This document shows, piece by piece, positions 52,741-62,925 of a DNA stretch of 64,000 nucleotides. The stretch is from the NCBI GenBank assembly GCA_030830005.1, contig JAURNV010000016.1, positions 21,539 to 85,538 of the forward strand. The letters run 5' to 3'. The notes under the pieces were generated by a model. That model did no database searches. It was not told the DNA's origin and saw only the letters and a program-made list of their open reading frames with translations. Each line of letters begins with the position of its first letter. The first letter of the stretch is position 1. The translations under genes and the position numbers were made by a program. This DNA is from Flavobacteriaceae bacterium. GTDB taxonomy: Bacteria; Bacteroidota; Bacteroidia; Flavobacteriales; Flavobacteriaceae.

Positions 52741-53626
52741 ACGCAGCTTAGCTTTACTGGCCGCTCTTGGTGCCACTACCATTTATGGGCTTAATCATAC
52801 CATTGCCAAAGAAGTGATGCCCACTTATATTCAAGGGTTTGGTTTTATTCAGGTACGCTTATTGGGCGCTACATTGCTGTTTTGGCTGGTAAGTTTCTTT
52901 TTGCCCTCTCAGCGCATAGATACTGCTGATTGGGGGCGTATGCTTTTTTGTGCTTTTTTGGGCATGGGCATTAATATGTTGAGCTTTTTTAAAGGATTAG
53001 AGCTTTCGACACCTATCAACAGTTCGGTACTTATTACCATGACGCCCATCTTAGTTTTTGTTTTTTCTGCGGTGCTTATAAAAGAAAAGCTGTTGCTCCC
53101 CCGAATAATTGGCGTCGTTTTGGGATTATTAGGGGCTCTAGTGCTGATTTTGTTTGGAAATGAAGTTAGAGCTGACGCACCCAACATACCGCTAGGAAAT
53201 CTACTTTTTATGCTAAATACTGCGGCTTTTGGGCTGTATTTAATTTTGGTTAAGCCATTATCTGCAAAATACAATGCTATACACCTGCTCAAATGGCTGT
53301 TTTTGTTTGGGTTAGTGATGTCACTCCCCATTACTTATAAGGAGTTTAATGCGGTCCTGTGGGCACGCCTCCCTTTTGATGCTATTTGGCGGTTTGGCTT
53401 TGTGGTGGTGGGAACGACATTCTTGACGTATTTGTTGAACGTCTATGCGCTTAAGCAGTTAAAGGCCAGTACTATTGGTGTTTTTACCTATTTGCAGCCC
53501 CTTGTTGGCATCGGGTACACTATTGCGGTTGGGGCTGATGCGTTTACCTCAACAAAGGCGCTTGCCTCTGTCGTTGTGTTGGCAGGCGTTTATTTGGTGA
53601 CCAAACGGTATGAGACAAGGGATTAG
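52733..53626 (+). CDS. EamA/DMT family transporter
   Basis: 10-TM pattern; LGLLGALVLI; TFLTYLLNVYALKQLKASTIGVFTYLQPLVG. Confidence 0.93.
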   Translation: MNKRSLALLAALGATTIYGLNHTIAKEVMPTYIQGFGFIQVRLLGATLLFWLVSFFLPSQRIDTADWGRMLFCAFLGMGINMLSFFKGLELSTPINSSVLITMTPILVFVFSAVLIKEKLLLPRIIGVVLGLLGALVLILFGNEVRADAPNIPLGNLLFMLNTAAFGLYLILVKPLSAKYNAIHLLKWLFLFGLVMSLPITYKEFNAVLWARLPFDAIWRFGFVVVGTTFLTYLLNVYALKQLKASTIGVFTYLQPLVGIGYTIAVGADAFTSTKALASVVVLAGVYLVTKRYETRD

Positions 53627-54969
53627 TAGGCGTTATCTTCGCCTCTTATCATATTAAGCACCGTCCGAATGATAATTTTAATGTCTAACGCAAAAGACCA
53701 GTTGCGGATATAAAAGATGTCGTATTTCACACGATTAATAATATCCAAATCCTCTATAATTTCCCCTCTAAACCCTCGCGTCTGAGCTAATCCAGTGATT
53801 CCAGGTTTTATGGTATGTCTTAACTGAAATGAATCTATCTGTTTTTGATAATTCTTATTATGAATTTCCATGTGTGGCCTTGGACCAACAACGGACATAT
53901 TACCTAAAAACACATTAAAAAACTGCGGGAATTCATCTATGCTGGTCTTCCGTATTATACGCCCAATTCTAGTCACGCGCCGATCTTCTTTATTAGCCTG
54001 TGACTCATCGATATTATTGGTCATCGATCGGAATTTATAACAACGAAACAGCTTATTGTTTAGCCCATTTCGGTTTTGAATAAATAGCACCGGTCCTTTA
54101 GATTCGAGTTTAATTAAGGCTGCAACTAAAGGGAAGAGCCATGATATCACTAATAGTATTACTGTTGCAGAAAAAAACACATCAAGCCCCCGTTTAAGAT
54201 ATTTGTTTATGCCCTGATTCAAGGGGGAAAATTGTGTTTTATACACAGGAGTATAACCATAATAATCCACATCTTTTGATTTGATAATAGCATCGTGAGT
54301 ATCAAAAATAAAAATCGGTATTTGTAACAATGCTATTTTTTCTAGACTCCTTTTGTGTGTATTTGTGTTTGCGTTTTTTTGGTAGATAAACGCTGCTGAA
54401 ATTTTATGTTTTTTCACTGTTTCTTTGGAGATTTCAAGTTCAGCGTTTAATCCCAAATCATAAATCTTAAATCCAATATGGGGGTTGCTTTGTAAAAAAT
54501 TAGTCATTGTTAACGCTTTTGCCTTATCGCCCAATATTATAATGGTCTCTTTGAAGGTTTCTTTTTTTGCACGTAAAAACCTGATTAAGGTAAATATGAA
54601 AAAACGATATGATAACTGTATGAATAACAATATTGCTGCCAAAGCAGCATCTTCCCATTGGGGGTTGCGAGAAAAGAGCGAAATAGCAACTATTTGAATA
54701 CATAAAAAAAGAACCGTCATGTGTAAAACCAAGCGGAAAGTTACACGAAGGAATCTGTCTGTACGACGTAACTTATAAATAGACCAATACGCTCCTATAG
54801 TTAACCATAAAAAAACAAATGCCATAAGACGAATGGCTGAAAATTCTGTGTTGTCGTATAGCATTAAACTGATATCACTATCAAGCGTATAGACTAAAAA
54901 AAGTGAACTCCCTATGTCAAGGACAAAAGTAAGGACACGAAAAGAGGCTAAAGTAAATCGTCTAATCAT
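53623..54969 (-). CDS. Undecaprenyl-phosphate sugar phosphotransferase (WcaJ-like polyprenyl glycosylphosphotransferase)
   Basis: N-terminal TM domain; YKFRSMTNNID; RRVTRIGRIIRKTSIDEFPQFFNVFLGNMSVVGPRPHMEIHN. Confidence 0.94.
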   Translation of the reverse strand: MIRRFTLASFRVLTFVLDIGSSLFLVYTLDSDISLMLYDNTEFSAIRLMAFVFLWLTIGAYWSIYKLRRTDRFLRVTFRLVLHMTVLFLCIQIVAISLFSRNPQWEDAALAAILLFIQLSYRFFIFTLIRFLRAKKETFKETIIILGDKAKALTMTNFLQSNPHIGFKIYDLGLNAELEISKETVKKHKISAAFIYQKNANTNTHKRSLEKIALLQIPIFIFDTHDAIIKSKDVDYYGYTPVYKTQFSPLNQGINKYLKRGLDVFFSATVILLVISWLFPLVAALIKLESKGPVLFIQNRNGLNNKLFRCYKFRSMTNNIDESQANKEDRRVTRIGRIIRKTSIDEFPQFFNVFLGNMSVVGPRPHMEIHNKNYQKQIDSFQLRHTIKPGITGLAQTRGFRGEIIEDLDIINRVKYDIFYIRNWSFALDIKIIIRTVLNMIRGEDNAY

Positions 54970-55020
54970 ATAGTGTTGGTTACTAATATAACGATTCTGC
55001 TGTTGTCTTATTGTATCTAC

Positions 55021-56004
55021 TTAGTTTTTGTACGAAGTAAAATCTCGGTGCTCGACTTTTTTAAGTTCTTCTTGGGTCAATGATTTAAAAAAGGTATAGG
55101 TGCGTTGCATACCTTCTTTGCGTCCAATCTTTGGTTCCCAGCCCAAAATTTCTCTTGCTTTGCTAATGTCAGGTTTGCGCTGCAATGGGTCGTTTTTGGG
55201 TAAGGGTTTAAATACAATTTTCTGATTGGTTCGGGTGAGTTCAATAATCTCTTGAGCAAAATCTAAAATCGAGATTTCGTCAGGGTTACCAATGTTTACC
55301 GGCAAGTGATAGTCGCTCATTAGCAGCCGATAAATTCCTTCTATTTCATCTTCCACAAAACAAAACGAACGGGTTTGTAAGCCATCGCCAAAGACGGTCA
55401 AATCCTCGCCACGAAGTGCCTGTCCCATAAAAGCCGGAATTACACGGCCGTCGTTGAGGCGCATTCTTGGGCCATAGGTATTAAAAATCCGAACAATTCG
55501 GGTATCAACGCCATGATAACGGTGATACGCCATGGTAATGGATTCCAAATAGCGTTTTGCTTCGTCATAAACGCCTCTTGGACCAATGGTATTCACATTA
55601 CCAAAATAGTCTTCGGTTTGGGGGTGTACGAGTGGGTCACCGTAAATTTCGGATGTAGAAGCTACTAAGATTCGAGCATTTTTGGCCCGTGCAAGCCCAA
55701 GGGCATTGTGTGTTCCAAGCGCACCTACCTTAAGCGTTTGAATCGGGATTTTTGAATAGTCTATCGGGCTGGCAGGTGATGCAAAATGAAGGATATAATC
55801 CAAATCCCCTTCAACATCAATGTGTTCACAAACATCGTGATGCACAAAAGTAAAATTAGGGTTGTCTTCTAAATGCGCAATGTTGGACATGGACCCTGTA
55901 ATGAGGTTGTCCATACCGATAACGACCATGCCATTTGTCAATAGTTTATCGCACAAATGTGACCCTAAAAATCCTGCTGCTCCGGTAACTAATGCGCGTT
56001 TCAT
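55021..56004 (-). CDS. UDP-glucuronate decarboxylase (UDP-xylose synthase), SDR family
   Basis: [58 protein letters not shown]. Confidence 0.94.
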   Translation of the reverse strand: MKRALVTGAAGFLGSHLCDKLLTNGMVVIGMDNLITGSMSNIAHLEDNPNFTFVHHDVCEHIDVEGDLDYILHFASPASPIDYSKIPIQTLKVGALGTHNALGLARAKNARILVASTSEIYGDPLVHPQTEDYFGNVNTIGPRGVYDEAKRYLESITMAYHRYHGVDTRIVRIFNTYGPRMRLNDGRVIPAFMGQALRGEDLTVFGDGLQTRSFCFVEDEIEGIYRLLMSDYHLPVNIGNPDEISILDFAQEIIELTRTNQKIVFKPLPKNDPLQRKPDISKAREILGWEPKIGRKEGMQRTYTFFKSLTQEELKKVEHRDFTSYKN

Positions 56005-57299
56005 CTGCCTATAGAATAATAATCAATGCCTAAAGCTTCCATTTCTTTTGGGCTATAAATGTTGCGGCCGTCAAAAATGACATTGCTCTTAAGGGAGCTT
56101 TTTAACTTCTCAAAGTTTGGATTTCTAAAGGCGTGCCACTCCGTACAAATCAACAGGGCGTCTGCGCCCTCAACAGCAGCCATCATGCTCGTGGCAAACG
56201 AGATGCTGTCGCCAAGTTTTGCTTTTACGTTGTCCATCGCCTCGGGGTCAAAAGCGGTAACCGTAGCCCCTACAGCAAGTAATTTTTCAATCATATACAA
56301 GGCGGGGGCTTCGCGGATATCGTCGGTATCGGGCTTAAACGCCAGGCCCCAAAGGGCAATTTTCTTGTCTTTTAAATCGCCTTTAAAGTGCATCGCTATT
56401 TTAGGAAACAATACCGTTTTTTGTTGCTCGTTTACGTTTATGACGCTATCCAAAATGGCAAAATGATGATTGGCATCTTTCCCCGATTTGTGCAACGCTT
56501 TTACATCTTTTGGAAAGCAAGACCCGCCGTAGCCAATTCCCGGAAACAAAAAGCGTTTTCCAATGCGTTCGTCTAGCCCCATGCCAATACGTACATCGTC
56601 AACATTAGCGCCTACTTTTTCGCAATAGTTAGCAATTTCGTTCATATAGGTAATTTTGGTCGCCAAAAAGGCATTTGCGGCATATTTGGTAAGCTCTGCC
56701 GATTTGATATCCATAAATACAATCGGGTTTCCTGAGCGCACAAAGGTTGCGTAAAGTTTTTCCATGGCATTTTTAGCCCGTTCGGATTCTACCCCTACAA
56801 CAACTCTGTCGGGTTTCATAAAGTCTTCTACGGCAAAGCCCTCGCGTAAAAATTCGGGATTAGACACCACATCAAAGGGGACATCCGTTTTTTCCTTTAA
56901 CACTGCTTTAACTCGCTCACCCGTGCCTACGGGTACTGTACTTTTACTCACTACAATTTTGTAGTCTTTCATCAGCTCACCGATTTGGTTGGCAACCCCC
57001 AACACGTATGACAAATCCGCAGAGCCGTCTTCATCTTCGGGGGTTGGAAGGGCCAAAAAGATTACCTCTCCATGAGCTACTCCTTCTTCAATGTTGGTAG
57101 AAAAGTGCAATCTTCCTGCCTTTATGTTGCGTTCAAAATAGGTTTCCAGGTGGGGTTCATAAATAGGCACCTCGCCATTTTGCATTTTGGCTACTTTGGT
57201 TTTGTCAATGTCAATACACAAGACCTCATTACCGGCTTCTGCCAAACAAGTTCCAGTCACTAAGCCTACATAACCAGTGCCGATTACGGTTGTTTTCAT
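56001..57299 (-). CDS. ugd: UDP-glucose 6-dehydrogenase
   Basis: [58 protein letters not shown]. Confidence 0.96.
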   Translation of the reverse strand: MKTTVIGTGYVGLVTGTCLAEAGNEVLCIDIDKTKVAKMQNGEVPIYEPHLETYFERNIKAGRLHFSTNIEEGVAHGEVIFLALPTPEDEDGSADLSYVLGVANQIGELMKDYKIVVSKSTVPVGTGERVKAVLKEKTDVPFDVVSNPEFLREGFAVEDFMKPDRVVVGVESERAKNAMEKLYATFVRSGNPIVFMDIKSAELTKYAANAFLATKITYMNEIANYCEKVGANVDDVRIGMGLDERIGKRFLFPGIGYGGSCFPKDVKALHKSGKDANHHFAILDSVINVNEQQKTVLFPKIAMHFKGDLKDKKIALWGLAFKPDTDDIREAPALYMIEKLLAVGATVTAFDPEAMDNVKAKLGDSISFATSMMAAVEGADALLICTEWHAFRNPNFEKLKSSLKSNVIFDGRNIYSPKEMEALGIDYYSIGR

Positions 57300-58177
57300 A
57301 GGTTCGTATTTAGCATTGAAAATAGTGTGTCTTCAATTGAATGTGGAAAATTAGTTATGCCCAAAAAATCAAATATTTTAGATGGGTCTCCTTTCAAATC
57401 GACAATTTCATTTTTTCTAACAAATTTCGGATTTGTTTTTACCTCAATATTGTGCTCGGATATATCAGTTAGTAGGTTTAAAATTTGTGAGATACTATAT
57501 GATTTTACTGAGCATAAATTAAACGTTTGCGAATGTAAATCACTTATCATCAACTTGGCATAAACTTCTACTATGTCTTTAACGTTATTATATTCTCTGA
57601 AAACATTAATATTCCCTAGTTCAATAGATTTCTTTTTTTTTCTAAAATGACTTACAATTTTGGGAATTAAAAAATGTTGCTCTTGACCTGCGCCTGTGTA
57701 ATTAAACGGTCTAACAATTATAATTTTAAGCTTTTCGAAATAATTTCTGGTCATATTTTCCATTGCCAGCTTAGAATTTCCATAATGATTAACAGGGAAA
57801 GTACTGTTGACTTCCGAAAGGGAACCTCCGCTATTTCCATAAACTGCAGCGCTACTCGCTAACATAATCTTTCTTGGAAATTGGTTCAACGAAATAAGTG
57901 CATCTAAAATATTTAGCGTTCCAAAAACGTTAACATTGTACATTTTCATAGGTTCTGCTGCGACAAAAGAAATTGCTGCAAGATTAATGATGTAGTCTGG
58001 AGTAATTTTATTTAAAACTGCATATACCTGTTCAATTTTTGTTAGGTCACAAATAACGTGTGTGTGTTTTGTGGGCTTTCCAATGGTGGTTCCAAACACT
58101 TCAAAACCTTGAAACGACAACAATCGCTCTAAATAAACTCCTGTAAAACCGTCAATTCCGGTTATTAAAACACGCAT
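57296..58177 (-). CDS. GDP-6-deoxy-4-keto-mannose reductase-like SDR (Rmd-like)
   Basis: MRVLITGIDGFTGVYLERLL; HYGNSKLAMEN; RPFNYTGAGQEQHFLIPKIVSHF; follows gmd. Confidence 0.8.
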   Translation of the reverse strand: MRVLITGIDGFTGVYLERLLSFQGFEVFGTTIGKPTKHTHVICDLTKIEQVYAVLNKITPDYIINLAAISFVAAEPMKMYNVNVFGTLNILDALISLNQFPRKIMLASSAAVYGNSGGSLSEVNSTFPVNHYGNSKLAMENMTRNYFEKLKIIIVRPFNYTGAGQEQHFLIPKIVSHFRKKKKSIELGNINVFREYNNVKDIVEVYAKLMISDLHSQTFNLCSVKSYSISQILNLLTDISEHNIEVKTNPKFVRKNEIVDLKGDPSKIFDFLGITNFPHSIEDTLFSMLNTNL

Positions 58178-58178
58178 C

Positions 58179-59212
58179 TTAAAATGTTTCTCCTTTACGA
58201 TTTCTTTCAATATCCTTTTGAACCATTATTGAACACAGTTCTTCCATAGAGGTTGTAGGTTTCCACCCAAGTTCCTTTTCAGCTTTTGAAGCATCTCCAA
58301 GTAAAATCTCAACCTCAGCAGGCCTGTAAAACTCTGGGTTTACTTTTACTAAAACATCTCCTGTTTTGTCATTTAACCCAATCTCGTTTTCTTCAGATCC
58401 CTCCCACTCAATATTTATATCAACCGCATTAAATGCAAGTTCAACAAACGTTCGGACAGTGTGTGTTTTATTTGTGGCTAGAACATAGGTAGACGGAGTG
58501 TCCGCTTGAAGCATTCTGTACATTCCCTCAACATATTCTTTTGCATACCCCCAATCTCTTTTGGCATTTAGGTTACCCAATTCCAAAAGTGAAGATTTAC
58601 CTAAGTGTATTTTAGCAACGGCATCTGATATTTTTCTTGTGACAAATTCCTTGCCTCTCAACGGAGATTCGTGATTAAACAAAATTCCGCTAGTTGCAAA
58701 AATTCCATAAGACTCTCTGTAATTTAGTGTTGCCCAGTGTGCAAAAACCTTGGAAACTCCATAAGGGCTTCGCGGATGAAAGGGGGTAGTTTCAGATTGA
58801 GGAATTTCATGAACTTTTCCAAACATTTCAGATGTTGAAGCTTGGTAAAATTTTATTTTGGGATTTATCGCTGTATGGCTTCAAGCAAGTTAAGTGCTCC
58901 AATTCCTGTTATTTGAGCCGTTGCAATCGGTTGAGTAAATGAAACACCTACAAAACTTTGAGCCGCCAAATTATAAATTTCGTCAGGATAAACATCAGAG
59001 ATTATTCTATATGCGCTGGACAAATCTACTAAGTCATACTCTAAAAGACTTAAATTTGGATGATTGTTAATCCCCAACTCTTCTATTCTCCAAAAATTAG
59101 TAGAGCTCGTTCTTCTGTATGTGCCATAAACACGGTAGCCTTTCTTTAATAATAGTTCTGCCAAATACGCAGCGTCCTGACCTGTAATTCCTGTAATGAG
59201 GGCTTTTTTCAT
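58179..59212 (-). pseudogene. gmd: GDP-mannose 4,6-dehydratase interrupted by a -1 frameshift (two ORFs: 59212..58865 and 58826..58179)
   Basis: ORF 1 [34 protein letters not shown]...[10 protein letters not shown]; the -1 frame continues [24 protein letters not shown]...[12 protein letters not shown]; together one full-length Gmd. Confidence 0.85.
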
Positions 59213-60360
59213 TTTTTTGACTTCCAATTATAATATAGTTGCTCTACGGTTTCTTTTATTTCTTTTTCAAAACGCTCAGTAGAAAAACGTTTTGCATTTT
59301 CTCTTATTGTAGATTTATCAAACTTCTCCTCATTATCCATAAAAAAGTTTATCCCCTCAAGTAACGACGGTACAGACTGTTGGTAAAAAAAAACACCTGT
59401 GTCTGTTTTTGAAATTTGCTCCTCCGGAAATTTTCCCTTAATCGTTTCTAAAGCACCGCCGTTCCCAAAAGCAATGACGGGAACACCACAGGCCTGTGCT
59501 TCAACAGGGGCAATTCCAAAATCTTCTTCGGCCGCAAAAATAAATGCTTTTGCTTTTTGGGTTAAGGCAATCATTTCATCTCTTTCAACATACCCCATAA
59601 TTGTAATGTTTGATGATGCTTTTGATTTTACTTTTTTCATATCTGGCCCATCGCCAATGACAATTAATTTATATGGGGTCTGCGAAAACGCTTCTACAAT
59701 TAAGTCCATTTTTTTATAAGGAACCATCCTTGACGATGTGATAAAATAATCTGCAGTAGTATTTGATATTGTAAAGGCATTTATATCAACTGGAGGGTAA
59801 ATAACAATACTTTCTTTACCATAAATTTTTTTAATCCTTTTAGCAACGTAATTGGAAAGCGTAATATAAAAATCGGGGCGATTGCTGGTTGCTCGGTCCC
59901 ATATTCTTAAGTAATGTAAAATTAGCTTTGCAAAAAATCCTTTTATGCCTTTGTGAAGATTTGATTCAACTAAATATTGAGAGTATAAGTCCCATGCATA
60001 TCTTACAGGGGACAAAACATAAGAAATGTGTAATTGGTCGTGGCTAGTTAAGACCCCTTTGCTGATACATGAAGAACATGAAAGAATTAAATCATACTCT
60101 TTAAGGTCAAATTGCTCGATAGCATAAGGGAAAAGTGGCAAATATTTTCTATAATGCTTTTTAGCAAATGGAAGCTTTTGGATAAATGATGTGTTTACAG
60201 CTTTTCCTTTCAGTATAGATTCTCTTTGGGCTGTGTCTAAAAAATCAATGAGGGCGAAATTTTCTAAGTCTGGCCAAATAGTATTAAAGCTTTCATTGCA
60301 GCGTTCAGCTCCACCATAAACAGTGTACCAATCATAAATTAATGCTTTTTTTATATCCAC
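59209..60360 (-). CDS. Glycosyltransferase family 4
   Basis: [56 protein letters not shown]. Confidence 0.92.
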   Translation of the reverse strand: MDIKKALIYDWYTVYGGAERCNESFNTIWPDLENFALIDFLDTAQRESILKGKAVNTSFIQKLPFAKKHYRKYLPLFPYAIEQFDLKEYDLILSCSSCISKGVLTSHDQLHISYVLSPVRYAWDLYSQYLVESNLHKGIKGFFAKLILHYLRIWDRATSNRPDFYITLSNYVAKRIKKIYGKESIVIYPPVDINAFTISNTTADYFITSSRMVPYKKMDLIVEAFSQTPYKLIVIGDGPDMKKVKSKASSNITIMGYVERDEMIALTQKAKAFIFAAEEDFGIAPVEAQACGVPVIAFGNGGALETIKGKFPEEQISKTDTGVFFYQQSVPSLLEGINFFMDNEEKFDKSTIRENAKRFSTERFEKEIKETVEQLYYNWKSKK

Positions 60361-61556
60361 TAAATCGCTGTTTTTTGTGTTCGAAAAAGGAAAATGGAAT
60401 TAAAAAATGTAAAAAAAATAATACCTGCCTCACGTTCAAAAAAGTTTTCAGTAAGTAACGCAATAATAAGCATTATTAGAAATGTTTGATGTATTAGGTT
60501 TGCTCGAACAAAACTAATATAAAAAAGAAGGCAAATTGAAATTAAACCAAATAAACCGTTTTTTAAGATTTCGTGTAAAAATTGATTGTGAGAATTGTAG
60601 TGCTGCTCAACAAAAGAATTAAAACTATTGTATGAGTAAAAGCTATAACATTCGTCGAGTTGATGTTGTACATTTCCAATGCCATAGCCAAAAGGGAACT
60701 TAGCTTTTAATGCCTGAAATACACAATGGTAAACACCGTACCTGTAGTTAACCTCATGAGGTGCTTGCTCTTGAGATGGAAGAGTCCTTTCTGTATTTGC
60801 GATTTTTTCAAACCTTTCTTTTAGTGGATTAGGTATTACCATAATAAAAATTAAGCTAAGCAAAGCAATGATTACTACTGCTTTTTTCATTCTTGAAATA
60901 TAAAACACCAAACCAAAAACAAGGGCTAAAAATGCTGCCCTTGGTGAAAACAATAACATGGGAAATACAAAAATGAATGTAGCCATTGCTAAAATGAAAA
61001 GTTTGATATACCACTCCTTTGTAAACCATATTATAAAATGAATTGTGGCCACAAAAGAAAATGCAAAATATAGACCTAAATAGGGAAAATAAATTTTGGT
61101 AAGGTCAAAATAATTATTTCTGAAAACAGGATGGTAAAAAGAGTTTTTATTCCATAATTCTGAGAAATCCATTAAAAACAAATTTATCAGAACAAAAAGA
61201 GAAAGTGTTGCTGTGGAAAATATGAAAATCAACAATATTCTGTTAATCGTTTTCTTATCCATATGGTTTGAAACAAAGTAGACTGCAAGAGGAAGCAAAA
61301 AAAACATGCTTTTCCTAATTAAAATCTCACTGCTTTCAATCGTATTCAATACAACTATTGAAGATAAAAGGTCAATGATAAAATAACTTAATACAATAGC
61401 CAGCGTTAGCTTTGAAGTCTGCTCTTTAGTTCGAAAAAAGTTTATGGTTGATAGGATCAAAAGAAAGAAAAAGCTAAATTTAAAGGTGATGAATCCTGTA
61501 ACAGGAAAGCTTGCCATCAAAAAAACAGTAAACTGAACTACTCCTTTAAAATTCAT
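60360..61556 (-). CDS. O-antigen ligase/polymerase (Wzy/WaaL-like) membrane protein
   Basis: Multi-pass hydrophobic; SFVEQHYNSHNQFLHEILKNGLFGLI Wzy_C-type motif. Confidence 0.82.
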   Translation of the reverse strand: MNFKGVVQFTVFLMASFPVTGFITFKFSFFFLLILSTINFFRTKEQTSKLTLAIVLSYFIIDLLSSIVVLNTIESSEILIRKSMFFLLPLAVYFVSNHMDKKTINRILLIFIFSTATLSLFVLINLFLMDFSELWNKNSFYHPVFRNNYFDLTKIYFPYLGLYFAFSFVATIHFIIWFTKEWYIKLFILAMATFIFVFPMLLFSPRAAFLALVFGLVFYISRMKKAVVIIALLSLIFIMVIPNPLKERFEKIANTERTLPSQEQAPHEVNYRYGVYHCVFQALKAKFPFGYGIGNVQHQLDECYSFYSYNSFNSFVEQHYNSHNQFLHEILKNGLFGLISICLLFYISFVRANLIHQTFLIMLIIALLTENFFEREAGIIFFTFFNSIFLFRTQKTAI

Positions 61557-62693
61557 TTATTGTTCCAATTGTTCTTCAATTACTTTTTTAGGTGAATTTT
61601 TCTTTAAATGATTTTGAGCATTGGCCACCATTTGTTGAATGTCTGATGACTTATTTTGAAATATACTTACAATTTCTGTGAAAAATTCTTGTTGTGTATT
61701 TGCCAATCGAAACATTTCATTGGGCTTAAGCCCAATTCCTTCTGCCCCTGTGCTTGTAGAAACTACTGGTAAGCCGTTAACAATTGCATTTATGCTTTTT
61801 AATTTGACCCCCGCGCCATACCTCATTGAATTAATAAATACTGTGCTTTCTTCATAATACTTTAATAAAGATGGTTCATTAAAATAAAAATTTACATTTA
61901 GAAAATTTTTAAATTTTTCTTGTACTTTTTTTGCTTGAGCGTCTGTTGCACTTCCGCATACAATAAGTCTATAATCTTTAATTTCTTCACAAAGTAAAAG
62001 ATGAGCACCATTAAGATACCACTCCAATGCATCCAAATTATTTTCCATGTGGAATGAAGAAATAAATAAGGCCGTTTTTGAGGATAGTTTTTGTATTTTG
62101 AAAGAACTATTGTACAAGGGTGGAACAAGAATATTGTTCTTATAGGGTGACTTTTTAATTTCATCATTGGAAATGTGCCATGCGGTCTGAATGAATGGCT
62201 TCAGGTATTGAATAAACCACTTAAACTTAATAGATTCTGAAATGAAATATATCTTGTGCGTTAATTTTTTTGTGCTTTTTGAAAGCTCTTTAAAATATTT
62301 AGTTTCGTTGTTTTGAACTCTCAACACCACGTTTTTAGTTTTTAAAGTATCATTAAAGAGAATTTTAGCTACATACTCTGAATACAAAATTGTAAGTCCA
62401 TATTCCCCTACTAGGTTTACATTTGAGAGGGCTTTTCTAGAGTTAATTTGAAGTGGCGTTTTAGAAAAAAAGTCTTTGAGCTTATTTTTTCTATAAACTG
62501 GGTAAATGTTAACAAATGAATCATATTCTTTAGATGTGTATTTTTTATCAATGTCTGATTTTTCTTTAGTGCAGAAAACTAAGCTCACATCGTGGCCAAG
62601 ATTTGATAAAATTGTGATTTGACTCCAAATATCGACAGTTCCCCCGTGTAATGTTGGGTAGGGCTTAAATGGAGAAACACATAATATTTTCAT
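61557..62693 (-). CDS. Glycosyltransferase (GT4-like)
   Basis: MKILCVSPFKPYPTLHGGTVDIWSQITILSNLGHDVSLVFCT; FINSMRYGAGVKLKSINAIVNGLPVVSTSTGAEGI. Confidence 0.88.
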   Translation of the reverse strand: MKILCVSPFKPYPTLHGGTVDIWSQITILSNLGHDVSLVFCTKEKSDIDKKYTSKEYDSFVNIYPVYRKNKLKDFFSKTPLQINSRKALSNVNLVGEYGLTILYSEYVAKILFNDTLKTKNVVLRVQNNETKYFKELSKSTKKLTHKIYFISESIKFKWFIQYLKPFIQTAWHISNDEIKKSPYKNNILVPPLYNSSFKIQKLSSKTALFISSFHMENNLDALEWYLNGAHLLLCEEIKDYRLIVCGSATDAQAKKVQEKFKNFLNVNFYFNEPSLLKYYEESTVFINSMRYGAGVKLKSINAIVNGLPVVSTSTGAEGIGLKPNEMFRLANTQQEFFTEIVSIFQNKSSDIQQMVANAQNHLKKNSPKKVIEEQLEQ

Positions 62694-62715
62694 AATTCTA
62701 TACTACTTTGTGTGT

Positions 62716-62889
62716 TTAAAAATAAGATTGTTCAAGTGATTCAAAAGTATAAAGTTTTAAACCAGTTTTTTCGATTAAAAACTTATACACTTCTACAGGA
62801 TTTACTTTGTAAAAAGTACTTGCGCCTAAACCAAATTCAAAAATTACAACAGGCCTATACTTCTTGATTATTGTTATTGCTTCCCACAT
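62716..62889 (-). pseudogene. C-terminal remnant of an FkbM-family methyltransferase-like protein
   Basis: Manual translation of 57 codons: MWEAITIIKKYRPVVIFEFGLGASTFYKVNPVEVYKFLIEKTGLKLYTFESLEQSYF*; resembles the FkbM C-terminus (..I.KYRPVVIFEFG..); in-frame TAG just upstream; below the ORF-track length cutoff. Confidence 0.6.
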
Positions 62890-62925
62890 TGAATTTAAAT
62901 ACTAGTTTATCTTAAGCGATATATA

